From NCBI GenBank assembly GCA_951799425.1, contig OX637404.1:19368045-19432044 (forward strand): 64,000 nucleotides of DNA, in the 5' to 3' direction. The stretch comes from Ilex aquifolium. Its lineage: Eukaryota > Streptophyta > Magnoliopsida > Aquifoliales > Aquifoliaceae. The translations under genes were made by a program, and so were the position numbers. The notes under the pieces are model-generated. The model was not told where the DNA came from. It did no database searches and was given only the letters and a program-made list of their open reading frames with translations. Positions 21,759 through 32,300 of the stretch are shown here, piece by piece. The first letter of the stretch is position 1. Each line of letters opens with the position of its first letter.

Positions 21759-23951
21759 ATGAATTCAGATCAAATTAACAAACAAATCCCACCCAAACCA
21801 CCTGATATTACCAAGAACTTCGCTTCTCTGTTCAAGAACAGTGTGGAATCAGATAGCTTGCTGGGCAAGCCAACCTCTATTCCAATGAACCCTAATGCTT
21901 CTATGGATTCTTCTGTTGATGTACATCACCACGCTATGCCTCCTACTTTCATTATCAATCCCCAAACATCTTTGAATTCTCAGATCCCATCAACTTCTCA
22001 AATTCCTCTGGTTTTTCGAAATTTTCCAAACGTTCAGATTCCTTCGGCTGAGCATGGAATTCAAGTTCCCATTGCTTCTTCGAATGTTCAGAACACTCAT
22101 GGAGTTAATTTGAACCCTCAATCCTCACTGAATCTTCAGTTCCCTTCGTGTTCTCACGTTCCTTCAATTGATCGAACTGCTCCTAATTTTCAGATTCCTT
22201 TGTCTGAGCAAGGACTTCAGTTTCCAGTTGTTGATTCGAGTACTCAGAATGCTTATGGTGCTCAGATTTCTCCTTCTACCATAGTATTTGGTTCCTTGAA
22301 TTCTGCAAGTTCTTTTAAGCCTGCTAAGAGAGTTGTCTTTAACAATGGGGAACCAGGAATGTACTGGTCCCCCAATGAAACTCAGGAGCTTTCTAAAGGT
22401 TTTCACCAGACTCTTATTGGCAAATGTGCCTATGGTAAGCCTTCATTAGGTGTAATCAAGGAATTCATCACTACGAGGTGGCTTCCTAAAGGTGATTTCA
22501 CGGTTGGAGTACTGGATCCTAGACATGTGTTGATTAGGTTCAGTTTATATGAAGATTATGTGAAGACCTGGTTAAAGGACACCACCTACATTGAAGGTTT
22601 TTTCTTTAGATTTTTTAAATGGTTCCCAGAGTTTTACCCTGGGATTGAGCCTCCCATTGTGCCTGTCTGGGTATCCCTCCCTGGTCTTCCCATTCACCTC
22701 TTTAATAGGGAGAGTTTAAGAGATATATTGAGCCCCATAGGCAGGATATTGGTGTTAGACAATGCTACTTTGAACCTCTCCAGGCCTGGAGTTGCTAGGG
22801 CTTGCGTAGAGATGAACTTGCTGGCCAGTAATCCTAAGAGATTCTGGTTAGACATGGGGGGAGTAAGTGGGAGGTGGCAGAAGATTGTGTATGAGAAAGA
22901 GTATAAATATTGTCCTGCTTGTCTTAAGCAGGGGCATGATGAGATTTTGTGTAGAAGAAAGAAGAAGGAGGAGGTGGCTGTTACTTCTGAGAAAGCTTCT
23001 GTTCCTACTAATGGTTCTGGCCATGAGGAAGGATGGAGAAATAGGAAAGGGAAAGTTGTGGCTGAGGAAGTACAGAGGACGAAGCCAAGGAAAGAATATA
23101 AACAGAAGATAGTTGGGTTGAGTCCTGTGGTGGAAAATAGTTTTGAGGTTTTGAATGAAATAAATGAAGTGGTGAATTTGGATAATGCTATGGATAGAAC
23201 TCATACTGCTCAAGGAGATGGTGGGGTAAGTGGTCAACAACAAATGAATGGGGGTATGAGGATATATGCTGGGGTAATTTCTGAGGATGAAATAGTAGTA
23301 ATGGGTGAAGCACAGGGTCTTATTAGTCCTCAGCAGGTACAAAGTGATGTTGTGGATCTCTGTACAGAGTCTCAAAGTAATAAGACTGGTTCAAATGTTC
23401 CTGGACCTAATATGGAGGTGAATGATGAGATGAACTGTTCAAGAGAGCATGTGGCTTTGGGTGGTCCAAATGAGGCTGGGAATAACTTGGAGGCATTTTC
23501 CTTTTGTGTTTTGAGGAATAATGCTTCTCATGTGGAGAGGTTGATGAATGAGGAAGTAATTGGTTCTTTGATGGAGAAAGAGAATGTGAATGTGCTATTT
23601 CATGAGATTGATGGTTTGGATAGAACCATAGTTAATGAGAGAGTTAAGGAAAACTTGGGGGAAGGCAATGTACTTTATGCACAATCTGTAGGCTCTTCTT
23701 TCCTAGTGGAGCATGATTATGATGTAAGGAGAGGGCATGAAGGTCCCCTAGATGATCAACTGGGGTTGGTAAGTGAGAAAGTTCCACCTGATAAGGGTTA
23801 TTTTTCAGACCAGGTTGTCTCTGATAGTTCTCTGAATGATGAGGAGGAGTGTGGACAAGAGGATGCTGATGATAGTCCTTGGGTGCTTTCTTCTATGGTG
23901 GCTTCTACCAGACTTAGATCTGGAGGTAATCTTTCTTCTAATTTTCTATGA
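21759..23951 (+). CDS. LINE ORF1 protein (DUF4283 plus CCHC knuckle)
   Basis: 730 residues, the nucleic-acid-binding partner that forms the LINE ribonucleoprotein. The first ~190 residues are Ser/Pro/Gln-rich with repeated QIP-S-type words, probably disordered. Residues ~200-370 match DUF4283, the RNA-binding-like domain of plant LINE and retroelement proteins (WVSLPGLPIHLFNRESL is diagnostic). A zinc knuckle C-x2-C-x4-H-x4-C (CPACLKQGHDEILC) lies at ~386-399, followed by a Lys/Arg-rich stretch. The remaining ~300 residues are acidic and unlike any domain I recognise. The stop codon overlaps the start of ORF2 by four bases (ATGA). No interruption seen. Confidence 0.93.
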   Translation: MNSDQINKQIPPKPPDITKNFASLFKNSVESDSLLGKPTSIPMNPNASMDSSVDVHHHAMPPTFIINPQTSLNSQIPSTSQIPLVFRNFPNVQIPSAEHGIQVPIASSNVQNTHGVNLNPQSSLNLQFPSCSHVPSIDRTAPNFQIPLSEQGLQFPVVDSSTQNAYGAQISPSTIVFGSLNSASSFKPAKRVVFNNGEPGMYWSPNETQELSKGFHQTLIGKCAYGKPSLGVIKEFITTRWLPKGDFTVGVLDPRHVLIRFSLYEDYVKTWLKDTTYIEGFFFRFFKWFPEFYPGIEPPIVPVWVSLPGLPIHLFNRESLRDILSPIGRILVLDNATLNLSRPGVARACVEMNLLASNPKRFWLDMGGVSGRWQKIVYEKEYKYCPACLKQGHDEILCRRKKKEEVAVTSEKASVPTNGSGHEEGWRNRKGKVVAEEVQRTKPRKEYKQKIVGLSPVVENSFEVLNEINEVVNLDNAMDRTHTAQGDGGVSGQQQMNGGMRIYAGVISEDEIVVMGEAQGLISPQQVQSDVVDLCTESQSNKTGSNVPGPNMEVNDEMNCSREHVALGGPNEAGNNLEAFSFCVLRNNASHVERLMNEEVIGSLMEKENVNVLFHEIDGLDRTIVNERVKENLGEGNVLYAQSVGSSFLVEHDYDVRRGHEGPLDDQLGLVSEKVPPDKGYFSDQVVSDSSLNDEEECGQEDADDSPWVLSSMVASTRLRSGGNLSSNFL

Positions 23952-26900
23952 TTAGCTTTATAACTTGGAATATGAGAGGGGATAAAAAAGCCCTTCAAAG
24001 GAGGAGATTAAAAAAGTTAGTAAGACTGAATGAGGTTTGTTTAGTAGCTATTCTGGAACCAAAGTTGGATAGATCCAAATTGTATGGTTTTGCTGCTGGG
24101 ATAGGGCTTTCTCATTTCTTATATAATGAGTTAGCTGAAAGATATATGTGGGTGCTATGGGATGATAAAGTTTCTGTTAAAGTAGTTGATCAACATGAGC
24201 AGGCAATGACTATTGAAGTGTCTTATATGGGTTCAGAGGCTGTGTATCTTTCTGTAGTATATGCAAGTTGTGATCACTTAATTAGAAGGAATTTATGGCA
24301 GTACTTATTGAATATCCAGTTGAATTCTTCTGTGCCTTGGATGGTGGTTGGGGATTTCAATGCTGTTATGAAGTCTGAAGAAAGATTAGGAGGAGCTTTT
24401 CCTTCTTTTATCTCAATGGAGGAGTTTGGAAGTTTTATTCAGTCTGCTGGTTTGATTGATGCTGGATTTCTTGGTAGCAGGTTTACCTGGTGTAACAACC
24501 ATCAAGGGGGAGCAAGGATGTGGCAGAGGATTGACAGGGTATTATTTAATACTAATTGGAGTGTACTCTTTGATAAAACAGAGGTTAAGCATCTAGCAAG
24601 GGGTAGGTCTGATCATAGCCCCTTGCTAATTAAATTGTTTTGTGTTCCTCAGCAACGAATTTCATACTTTAAGTTCCAGGATATGTGGGTGGAAGATTCT
24701 GGTTTTTTGCCTTTGGTTGCTTCATATTGGGGAGGGCAATATTCAGATAATCTCATTGAAAATATTTTCTTAAAAGTGAAATATTTGAAGTTTCATTTGA
24801 AAAAGTGGAATAAAGAGGTTTTTGGGAACATTTTTGAAAAAATTAAAACAAAGGAGGAAGAATTACAAAAAGCAGAGATGTTAGTTGAACAGAATGCTTC
24901 TGTTGAAAATAGTCAGGAGCAGGAGAGGGCTCAAAAGGAACTAGAGGATGTTCTGAGGTTGGAAGAGGTTTATTGCAAGCAGAAAGCTAACATCAAATGG
25001 GCTGTAGATGGGGAGAAAAATACTAAGTTTTATCATGCTCTGGCCAAAGGAAAAGCAGTAAGGAATAGGGTTCAAAGAATTAAGAATGCAGAGGGTGTGT
25101 GGGTGCAGTCAGATGAGGAGATTGGGAAAGTAGCAGTTGAATTTTTTGCTAGTCTTTATCAGTCTGAGCAACATGATGTTAATGATGAGTTGCTGTCTGT
25201 AATTCCTGCTATGGTAAATGATGAGATTAATGAGATGCTTACTCAAGAGGCTTCTATGTTGGAGGTAAGGGAGGTGGTTTTCTCCATGTCTGCTCAGAGT
25301 GCTCCTAGAGCTGATGGAATGTCAGGAAAGTTTTTCCAAGTGGTGTGGGATATTATTAAGGAGGATGTGGTCAATGCAGTTAATTTTTTTCTTAAAGGGG
25401 GAGAAGTGCCTAGGTCTATTAATTCAACCTTATTGACACTTATTCCTAAGAAGTTAAACCCCATGACATTTGCTGATTTTAGGCCAATAAGCTTATGTAA
25501 CTTCTTGTACAAAATTTTTACTAAGCTATTGGCCTTAAGGTTAGCTCCTATTCTCCCTTCATTAGTTTCTTTGGAGCAGCATGGGTTTGTAAGAGGGAGA
25601 AGTATTGGGGAATGTGTGTCCTTAGCTCAGTTGCTTCTAAGGGACTTGGATAGGAAGGTGGAGGCTGGTAATCTAGTTCTGAAGCTTGACATGATGAAGG
25701 CCTATGATAGACTGGAATGGAATTTTTTGTTCAAAGTATTGTCCAAGTTTGGTTTCTTTGATTTGTTTGTGAAACTTATTTCTAATTGCTTGGCTCATCA
25801 ACATTTTTCTGTTTGTATGAATGGGGTCAGGAAAGGTTTTTTCCCTGCTTCTAGGGGTTTGCGACAAGGAGATCCTATGTCTCCTTGTCTTTTCATTTTG
25901 GCAGAAGAAGTCTTGAGCAGGGGATTGAGGAGGTTATATCAGGAAGGTTTAGTGAAGAGTTACCATCTGGGGAGGGATTCTATGCTGATTAGTCATCTGC
26001 TTTTTGCAGATGATACTTTAATTTTCCTGAGAGGGTACAAAAAATCTTTAGAGAATTTAATGGGTTTTCTGAGATTGTATAAGGCAAGTTCTGGGCAAAA
26101 GGTGAGTTTGGAGAAAAGCTCTATGTTTGGCTCTAAGCATATTTCAGCTGAAAGGAGACATGTGCTTTCTGGTATTGCTGGTATTTCCTTTAATCAGTGC
26201 CCTTTTGTTTATTTGGGTTGTCCTATTATTACTGGCAGAACTAAGATAAGGTATTTTGAAAGTTTGTTAGTAAAGTTCAAGCAGAAAATGGAAGGCTGGT
26301 ATGCAAGGTTGTTGTCTAATATGGGTAGAGTGATTTTAGCTCAAACAGTTCTATGTTCTTTGCCTGTGCATCTTTTGGCATGTTTGAATCTGCCTAAGGC
26401 TGTAATTAGTAAATTGAATTCTTTTGTGGCTGGTTTCATTTGGTCCAGCAAAGTTGATGAGAAGAGGAGGCATTGGGTGTCTTGGAAGAGGATTGCTATG
26501 CCTAAGGAGGAAGGTGGATTGGGATTGAGGAGGTTTGAAGATGTGCAGAAGGCCTTTAGAATGAAACAGGTTTGGAATGTGATGAAAGGTGAATCCTTAT
26601 GGTCACAGGTGTTTTCTTCCAAATTTCTAAGAGGCAAGCATATCATGAGATGTAGGGGGAAGAGTGATTCTGCATGTTTTAATATTTTGAGCCCTTTCTT
26701 TGAGCAAGTGGTTTTGCATTCTAGGAGGCTAGTTGGTAATGGAGAACATACAGACTTTTGGTGTGATAATTGGTTGCAAGAGGGACCATTACTAAGAAGA
26801 ATTGAGGTAATGCCTTTGTCGTTTCCTAGTGTGGCTGATCTGATGAGGGATTATCAGTGGCAGTTAGATGAAGTGGATACTTTTATGACAGATCATCTCA

Positions 26901-28129
26901 GAGGAGAGGTTTCTAATTCTGGAATAAGGTTGTCTGATAAGGCAGATAAGTTGATTTGGCAAGAAACAACATCTGGTGTTTTTGCTGTTAAATCAGCTTG
27001 GAGTCTGGTTAGGCAGCAGGGTGTATTGAATGAGTCTGCTTCTTGCATTTGGGGTTCGGTTACTGCTCCTAGTGCTCAGCTAGTAGGTTGGAGAATTATG
27101 ATGAATGCTCTGCCTCTAGACTCTAGAATTAGGAGTTTGGGGATCCCAGTTGTGAGCAGATGTTGTATGTGCCTTAAAGAGGAGGAAACTTCGGAGCATT
27201 TGTTTGTCTCATGTGAGTATGTTGATGCTGTTTGGAAAAGAATGGCTGATTTCTTTGGGTTTCAACTTCTACATAATGAGTATCCTATGGTGAGATTTAG
27301 AAGGTTATGCAGAATCTTTAGAAAGAGATCTGTTGGTTATGGGTTGGTGAGGAGTATCCCTTTGCTAATTTTTTGGCAGATCTGGAAGGAAAGGTGCAGA
27401 AGGAGGTCAGGGGAAGGCATGTTGAATCCTTATGGTATTTTTCTTAAAATTTGTTGTGTTATGAGGTACCAGGTCAGAAATATCAGGCCTAAGGTCCAGG
27501 ATACTGGTTTTAGCAAGTTATGGTTGCAGCAGCTAGGGATTGATTTTTCTTATAAGATTGTGATTAGAGCATTATGGATTTGTTGGAAATGTCCAGAGCA
27601 GGGTTTATTGAAATTAAATGTTGATGGTGCTGCCAAGGGTAATCCAGGGCCAGCTGGTGGAGGTGTTATTGTTATTGTGAGAAATGGGTGGGGAAAAATG
27701 GTTATTGCTGCATCATGTTTTTATGGTTCTTGCTCAAATATGGAGGCAGAATTTAGGGCATTACTTGATGGCTTGAGATTATTAGAAGAACATGGTTTGG
27801 GTGTACATAAAATTTTGATTAAGTCAGATTCATTGGTACTTGTAAAAACTGTGCTGGGTGCTTTCTGCTGTGCTTGGTCTCTGTGGTCTGTCTCAGATCA
27901 GATCAGAGACAGACTCAGTGGATTAACATTTCAGGTAAGACATGTATATAGAGAGGCAAATTCAATAGCTGATCATTTGGCCAACAGAGCAGTAAAGGAT
28001 GGTTTTTCTTCTTCTTTTACTGGGTCTATGCAATTGCCTGCTGCACTGAAATTGGCTATGTTGCAAGATCTGCAGGGTCTCCCTGTGGTGAGGAAAAAGA
28101 GGATGTTGGTGTTTGATGACAAGGGTTAA
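23948..28129 (+). CDS. LINE ORF2 protein: endonuclease, reverse transcriptase, RNase H
   Basis: 1,393 residues, the enzyme of target-primed reverse transcription. Domain order: apurinic-type endonuclease (~1-225: ITWNMRG, GDFNAV at ~135, GRSDHSPLL near 221); reverse transcriptase (~490-760: FRPISLCNFLYKIFTK, KLDMMKAYDRLEW, LRQGDPMSPCLFIL, and FADD at ~685); a zf-RVT zinc-binding segment (~1034-1110, CCMCLKEEETSEHLF); and a C-terminal RNase H (~1222-1345) with NVDGAAKGNPG, MEAEFRAL, KSDSLVL and ADHLANRA carrying the acidic active-site residues. The RNase H marks the plant L1 branch that carries this domain. The start overlaps the ORF1 stop, suggesting termination-reinitiation. Complete and apparently functional. 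Confidence 0.95.
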   Translation: MISFITWNMRGDKKALQRRRLKKLVRLNEVCLVAILEPKLDRSKLYGFAAGIGLSHFLYNELAERYMWVLWDDKVSVKVVDQHEQAMTIEVSYMGSEAVYLSVVYASCDHLIRRNLWQYLLNIQLNSSVPWMVVGDFNAVMKSEERLGGAFPSFISMEEFGSFIQSAGLIDAGFLGSRFTWCNNHQGGARMWQRIDRVLFNTNWSVLFDKTEVKHLARGRSDHSPLLIKLFCVPQQRISYFKFQDMWVEDSGFLPLVASYWGGQYSDNLIENIFLKVKYLKFHLKKWNKEVFGNIFEKIKTKEEELQKAEMLVEQNASVENSQEQERAQKELEDVLRLEEVYCKQKANIKWAVDGEKNTKFYHALAKGKAVRNRVQRIKNAEGVWVQSDEEIGKVAVEFFASLYQSEQHDVNDELLSVIPAMVNDEINEMLTQEASMLEVREVVFSMSAQSAPRADGMSGKFFQVVWDIIKEDVVNAVNFFLKGGEVPRSINSTLLTLIPKKLNPMTFADFRPISLCNFLYKIFTKLLALRLAPILPSLVSLEQHGFVRGRSIGECVSLAQLLLRDLDRKVEAGNLVLKLDMMKAYDRLEWNFLFKVLSKFGFFDLFVKLISNCLAHQHFSVCMNGVRKGFFPASRGLRQGDPMSPCLFILAEEVLSRGLRRLYQEGLVKSYHLGRDSMLISHLLFADDTLIFLRGYKKSLENLMGFLRLYKASSGQKVSLEKSSMFGSKHISAERRHVLSGIAGISFNQCPFVYLGCPIITGRTKIRYFESLLVKFKQKMEGWYARLLSNMGRVILAQTVLCSLPVHLLACLNLPKAVISKLNSFVAGFIWSSKVDEKRRHWVSWKRIAMPKEEGGLGLRRFEDVQKAFRMKQVWNVMKGESLWSQVFSSKFLRGKHIMRCRGKSDSACFNILSPFFEQVVLHSRRLVGNGEHTDFWCDNWLQEGPLLRRIEVMPLSFPSVADLMRDYQWQLDEVDTFMTDHLRGEVSNSGIRLSDKADKLIWQETTSGVFAVKSAWSLVRQQGVLNESASCIWGSVTAPSAQLVGWRIMMNALPLDSRIRSLGIPVVSRCCMCLKEEETSEHLFVSCEYVDAVWKRMADFFGFQLLHNEYPMVRFRRLCRIFRKRSVGYGLVRSIPLLIFWQIWKERCRRRSGEGMLNPYGIFLKICCVMRYQVRNIRPKVQDTGFSKLWLQQLGIDFSYKIVIRALWICWKCPEQGLLKLNVDGAAKGNPGPAGGGVIVIVRNGWGKMVIAASCFYGSCSNMEAEFRALLDGLRLLEEHGLGVHKILIKSDSLVLVKTVLGAFCCAWSLWSVSDQIRDRLSGLTFQVRHVYREANSIADHLANRAVKDGFSSSFTGSMQLPAALKLAMLQDLQGLPVVRKKRMLVFDDKG

Positions 28130-28551
28130 ATATGACTTTTAATGCAAGTAGAATTGGTTTAGGTTCTCTTGAAGAATTACAGCCAATTCATGAATTTTGA
28201 GGATACAAAACTGGGGATCAGTTTTTATTCTGCTCTGTTGAAAGTGTTCACAATTTTATTAGCTGCTTTTATGAAGCTTCTGGGTTGTGATGTTGTAGTC
28301 TGATGAGTGGGATGGTGATGCAATGTTATGAGCTGCTGTTTTTACAGTCTGATGGATTGCAGAGTTGAAGCTACAGTATTTTGATCAGACAGGGGAGCTG
28401 CAGGGCCAAAAATAGTTGTTGTACAGTATTTTTTCTGATAACAGAATTTTTTCTGTTTTTTTGTACAGTTTACTATTTTTGTTTGTTAAAACAGTTATTG
28501 TTTTGCTTAACAGTTACTGTTTTTGATTCTTGTAATCTTTGGATTTCTTTA

Positions 28552-28591
28552 AATAAAATTCGTCTTTTCAAAAAAAAAAAAATTGCAAAGC

Positions 28592-28630
<39 letters not shown>
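28552..28630 (+). terminator. LINE polyadenylation signal and composite A-rich tail
   Basis: AATAAA at 28552 is followed by an A-run, a short attgcaaagc block, a second longer A-run, and about eleven TA units before the target duplication. The interrupted tail is unusual. The same 11-base word occurs near the LINE 5' end at 21582. Confidence 0.75.
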
Positions 28631-29255
28631 TATTTTCACACCTCACATTAGAGGTGGTTGCTATTCACGGGTCATTGCGCTCATCCAAACATTTAACATT
28701 TTTCAGATGAGGATCAGGGTGATGAGTAAGTCTGCAGATAGATAAGGGATTAGAGGAATTGAAGATTTATTTTATTGTAGGTCTTCAGGAATAAAAGTCT
28801 TTTATAGTTTTGAGACAAATGTTTAATTATTTTGGGAACAATGTTGCTTATGCTTAGAGTAGTGAACCTTATGGTTTAATTATTGTTTTACATGAGTTTA
28901 ATAATTATGTTGGTGATGTTTAGTTTATTCCTCTGGTATTCATTAGGTCGATGGATTGGATCACTTTATTATTTGTCTTCCGCTGTATTTTGCATTTATT
29001 ATGCATAGGGTTGGTTGGTTAAGGTCTTAGTGGCTGGTCCGTCGCCCACCTTATGTGATCCGGGGTGGGGGTGTGACAAGTTTGGTATCAGAGCATAGGT
29101 TTATGGATTACTAGAGGATTTGGCTGAATCTGAAGATTTATTTAGGGTTTAATTGATTTGGTTTTAGAGATGTGAAATGATGATACTAGTGCATAGTATT
29201 ATTGCTTTAGTGACTAAGACAAGTTAGTTTGCTCTGTATTTTGTAGAAAGTATAG

Positions 29256-30430
29256 ATGGCTGCAAGAAAGAAAGGTAAGGGTGCTGCAAACGATAGGGCT
29301 GACACTAACAACGTTCCAGGGCTTGCAAATGAGAAGCCACCACTAAATGTCTATAGGGATATTGGGAAGGCCTTGCAGGGAATCACAAAGATCCTTGAAG
29401 GCCAAAAGGGTCAGAAGGAACTCAACATTGAGGAGTTTAGGAGGATGGCGCCTGCTTTCACAAGGACTACTACCCCTACGGATGCAGAGAATTGGATTAT
29501 GGATATTGAAAAAATTCTGGAGGTCTCAAGGTGTGATGATGGTAAGAAAGTGGCTTATGCAGCTTTTATGTTTAAAGAGGAAGCTGAACATTGGTGGAGG
29601 ATGGAGAAGGAAGTGAAGAGATACCCGACTACTCCAATGACTTGGGAACAGTTCAAGTTCAAGTTCAAGACTGGACTCTTGGAGAGATATTTTCCACAGG
29701 TAGAGAAGGATCATTTGGCACAAGATTTCATGAATTTGGCTCAAGGGGGCATGACAGTTGGTGAGTACGAGGAGAAATTCACAAAATTAGCAAGGCATGT
29801 CATGCACATAGTAGCAGATGAGAGACATAAAGCAAGGAAGTTTGAAAGAGGTCTAAAGTGGAGCATTAAGGAGAAACTGATGGCCTTGGAACTACCAACA
29901 TATCAAGAGGTTGTTCGCAAGGCTCGAGTTTTGGAGGGCAGTGAAAAGGAAAGGGAAAGGGATAGGGAGAGGGAAGAAAAGAAGAGAACAGGCTCAGGAG
30001 GTGACTTTAGGGGTGGTTCCCACAATTTCAAGAAAAATAGACAGGGTACTTCATCATCTGGGTCCTTTGCACCAAGGTTTACAGGGCAACAAGGCACTGG
30101 ACAGCTAGAAAAGTGTCAGAAGTGTGGGAGATTCCATGGGGACAAGCCGTGTTATGGGACCAATTGGGAACAATTTCTTTACTTCAATTGTGGCAAGTCA
30201 GGACACTCAGCAAAGAATTGTTGGAGTGCTCAAAGAAACAAACAAGCTAGTGAACAGACAGAGGTGACATGTTTCAAGTGCAACCAACGAGGACACATTG
30301 CAAAGATTTGTCCCCAGCCTGTGCAGGGATTAGTAGGCAAGCCTCCAGCTAAGACAGATGGTGCATCAAAACAGGGTCAACAGAAGCAAGGGCAGCAAAA
30401 GGAACAGAGGTTTGGGAGGGTCTATGCAAT
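29256..30430 (+). pseudogene. Gag of Ty3 chromovirus-like element
   Basis: Starts MAARKKGKGAAND. It contains the gag core (WIMDIEKILEVSRCDD, EAEHWWRMEKEV, MTVGEYEEKFTKLARHV), then a basic/Glu-rich linker and zinc-knuckle region (CFKCNQRGHIAKICP), typical of Tekay/Del gag. Part of the fossil element. Confidence 0.88.
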
Positions 30431-31170
30431 GACACCAAAGAGCCCACAATATTCTAATTCCGTAGTCTCAGGTACTTTACTTATTTGTGAGCATGCATTT
30501 AAAGTACTTATTGAACCGGGGTCTACACATTCTTTTGTATCTCCTCGAGTATCAATGAGATTAGGAGTTGAACCCAAAGCACTTGAGTTTGATTTGATTG
30601 TGACTACTCCTACAGGTGGTTCTGAGTTAGGAGATGTCATGTACCCAGGGTGTAGGGTCCACATTGAGGAGAATCAATTACTAGTTGATTTAATACTCTT
30701 AGACCTTAAGGGTTTTGACGTGATCTTGGGTATGGACTGGTTAGTTGCGCACCATGCGACAGTTGATTGTTTTGAAAAGAGAGTTGTTTTTCATCCTCCT
30801 AATCACACAAAATTTAGTTTCGAGGGGGCAGGGATTATTTCTTTCCCCAGCCTTGTCTTTGTAGTACAAGCTCGAAGATTGTTGAGGAAAGTTTGTCAGG
30901 GATACATTGCTAATATTATAGATACGAGAAATGAGGGGTTGTCTCTTGAGGAGATAACAATAGTAAGAGAATTTCCAGAAGTAGTCCCGGATATCCTGCC
31001 TAGGTTGCCACTTGATAGAGAGATTGAGTTTGCTATTGACCTGGTACTTGGTTTAGGTCCTACCTCTAAGGCTCCTGATCGTGTGGCACCAGTGGAGATT
31101 AGAGAGCTAAAGGTGCAACTTCAAGAGTTGTTAGATTTGGGGTTTATTTGGCCAAGTGTGTCACCATAGG
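30431..31170 (+). pseudogene. Protease and start of RT of Ty3 chromovirus-like element
   Basis: A retropepsin-like domain (VLIEPGSTHSFVSPRV, GFDVILGMDWL) is followed by the RT N-terminal linker (FPEVVPDILPRLPLDREIEF). Continuous with gag, as is usual in this clade. Confidence 0.86.
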
Positions 31171-32300
31171 GTGCACCAGTACTGTTCGTGAAAAAGAAAG
31201 ATGGAAGCATGAGACTTTGCATTGACTACAGGGAGTTGAACAAAGTAACCATCAAGAGTAAGTATCTTCTTCTCCGCATTGATGATTTGTTTGACCAACT
31301 ACGAGGTGGTAAAGTATTCTCGAAGATTGACCTTCAAACGGGTTACCACCAGTTGAAGATAAAGGTGGAGGATGTGCCTAAGACTATTTTTCGTACTCGT
31401 TATGGACACTATGAGTTTCTTGTGATTCCATTTGGGCTAACCAATGCACCAACATCCTTTATGGATCTCATGAATAGGGTGTTTAAGCAGTACTTGGATC
31501 AATTTGTGGTGGTATTTATTGATGATATTTTGGTGTACTCGAAGAGTCTTGAGGAACATGAACAACATTTGGGAATTGTTCTACAGACTCTTCGGGATCG
31601 AAAGCTTTATGCCAAGCTCAAGAAATGTGAGTTCTGGCTGACTAGTGTATCGTTTTTAGGGCATGTGATTTCTGATGAAGGAGTGTCAGTGGATCCTCAG
31701 AAGGTGGCAGTAGTTAAAGATTGGCCTCGACCGACGAATGCTACAGAGGTACGTAGTTTCTTGGGTTTGACAGGGTATTACAGGAAATTTGTTGAGGGTT
31801 TCTGCAAAATTGTCATTCCATTCACCCGGTTGACCCAGAAGAAGGTAGTTTTTTAGTGGACTGATGATTGTGAAAAAAGTTTCAATGACTTAAAGGAAAG
31901 GTTGGTGTCTGTTCCAGTTCTTACCATACCTGCAGATAGTGGTGGGTATGATATCTACTGTGATGCTTCGAGGAAATGGTTGGGTTGTGTATTGATGCAA
32001 CACAGGATGGTTGTGGCTTATGCTTCTAGGCAGTTGAAACCTTAGAATTGGCAGTTGTTGTGTTTGCACTGAAGATATGGAGGCACTATTTGTATGGGGA
32101 GACATGTGAGATATATACAGGTCATAAGAGTCATAAGTATTTATTTACACAGAAAGAGCTGAACATGAGACAACAAAGATGGCTAGAGCTAATCAAAGAC
32201 TATGATGTGAATTTGCACTATCATCTAGGGAAAGCAAATGTGGTGGCAGATGCACTAAGTAGAAAGTTTACAGGGAGCATGGCCTCTTTGCTTACTCAGC
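31171..32300 (+). pseudogene. Reverse transcriptase and RNase H of Ty3 chromovirus-like element
   Basis: RT blocks: [43 protein letters not shown] and [13 protein letters not shown] (catalytic IDD), then [15 protein letters not shown]. RNase H follows, with [12 protein letters not shown] and [13 protein letters not shown] at about 32230. Decayed. Confidence 0.88.

Larger units (their letters stand above)
21567..28630 (+). mobile_element. Full-length LINE (plant L1 type) with both ORFs intact
   Basis: A 7.06-kb non-LTR retrotransposon. It has a perfect 13-bp target duplication tattttcacacct (21554-21566, 28631-28643), a 192-bp 5' UTR, ORF1, ORF2, a 3' UTR with AATAAA at 28552, and an A-rich tail ending in (TA)n. 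Both reading frames are open from end to end and all catalytic motifs looked for are present. With the perfect duplication this indicates a recent insertion that may still be mobile. It lies in the 5' LTR of the Ty3 element, sense to it. Confidence 0.93.
19684..29078 (+). repeat. 5' LTR of Ty3 element, interrupted by LINE
   Basis: The two LTR parts are 19684-21566 and 28644-29078, about 2.3 kb together, matching 33861-36278. It begins tgtaatgcccaatacag and ends gggtgggggtgtgaca. Three ~34-bp sub-repeats (cagttaccaggctagtgg-like) lie at about 21265-21365. Confidence 0.92.

Noticed and set aside
22848-23375. Minus-strand frame opposite LINE ORF1
   Set aside because: Shadow of the real ORF1, with biased composition and no domain.
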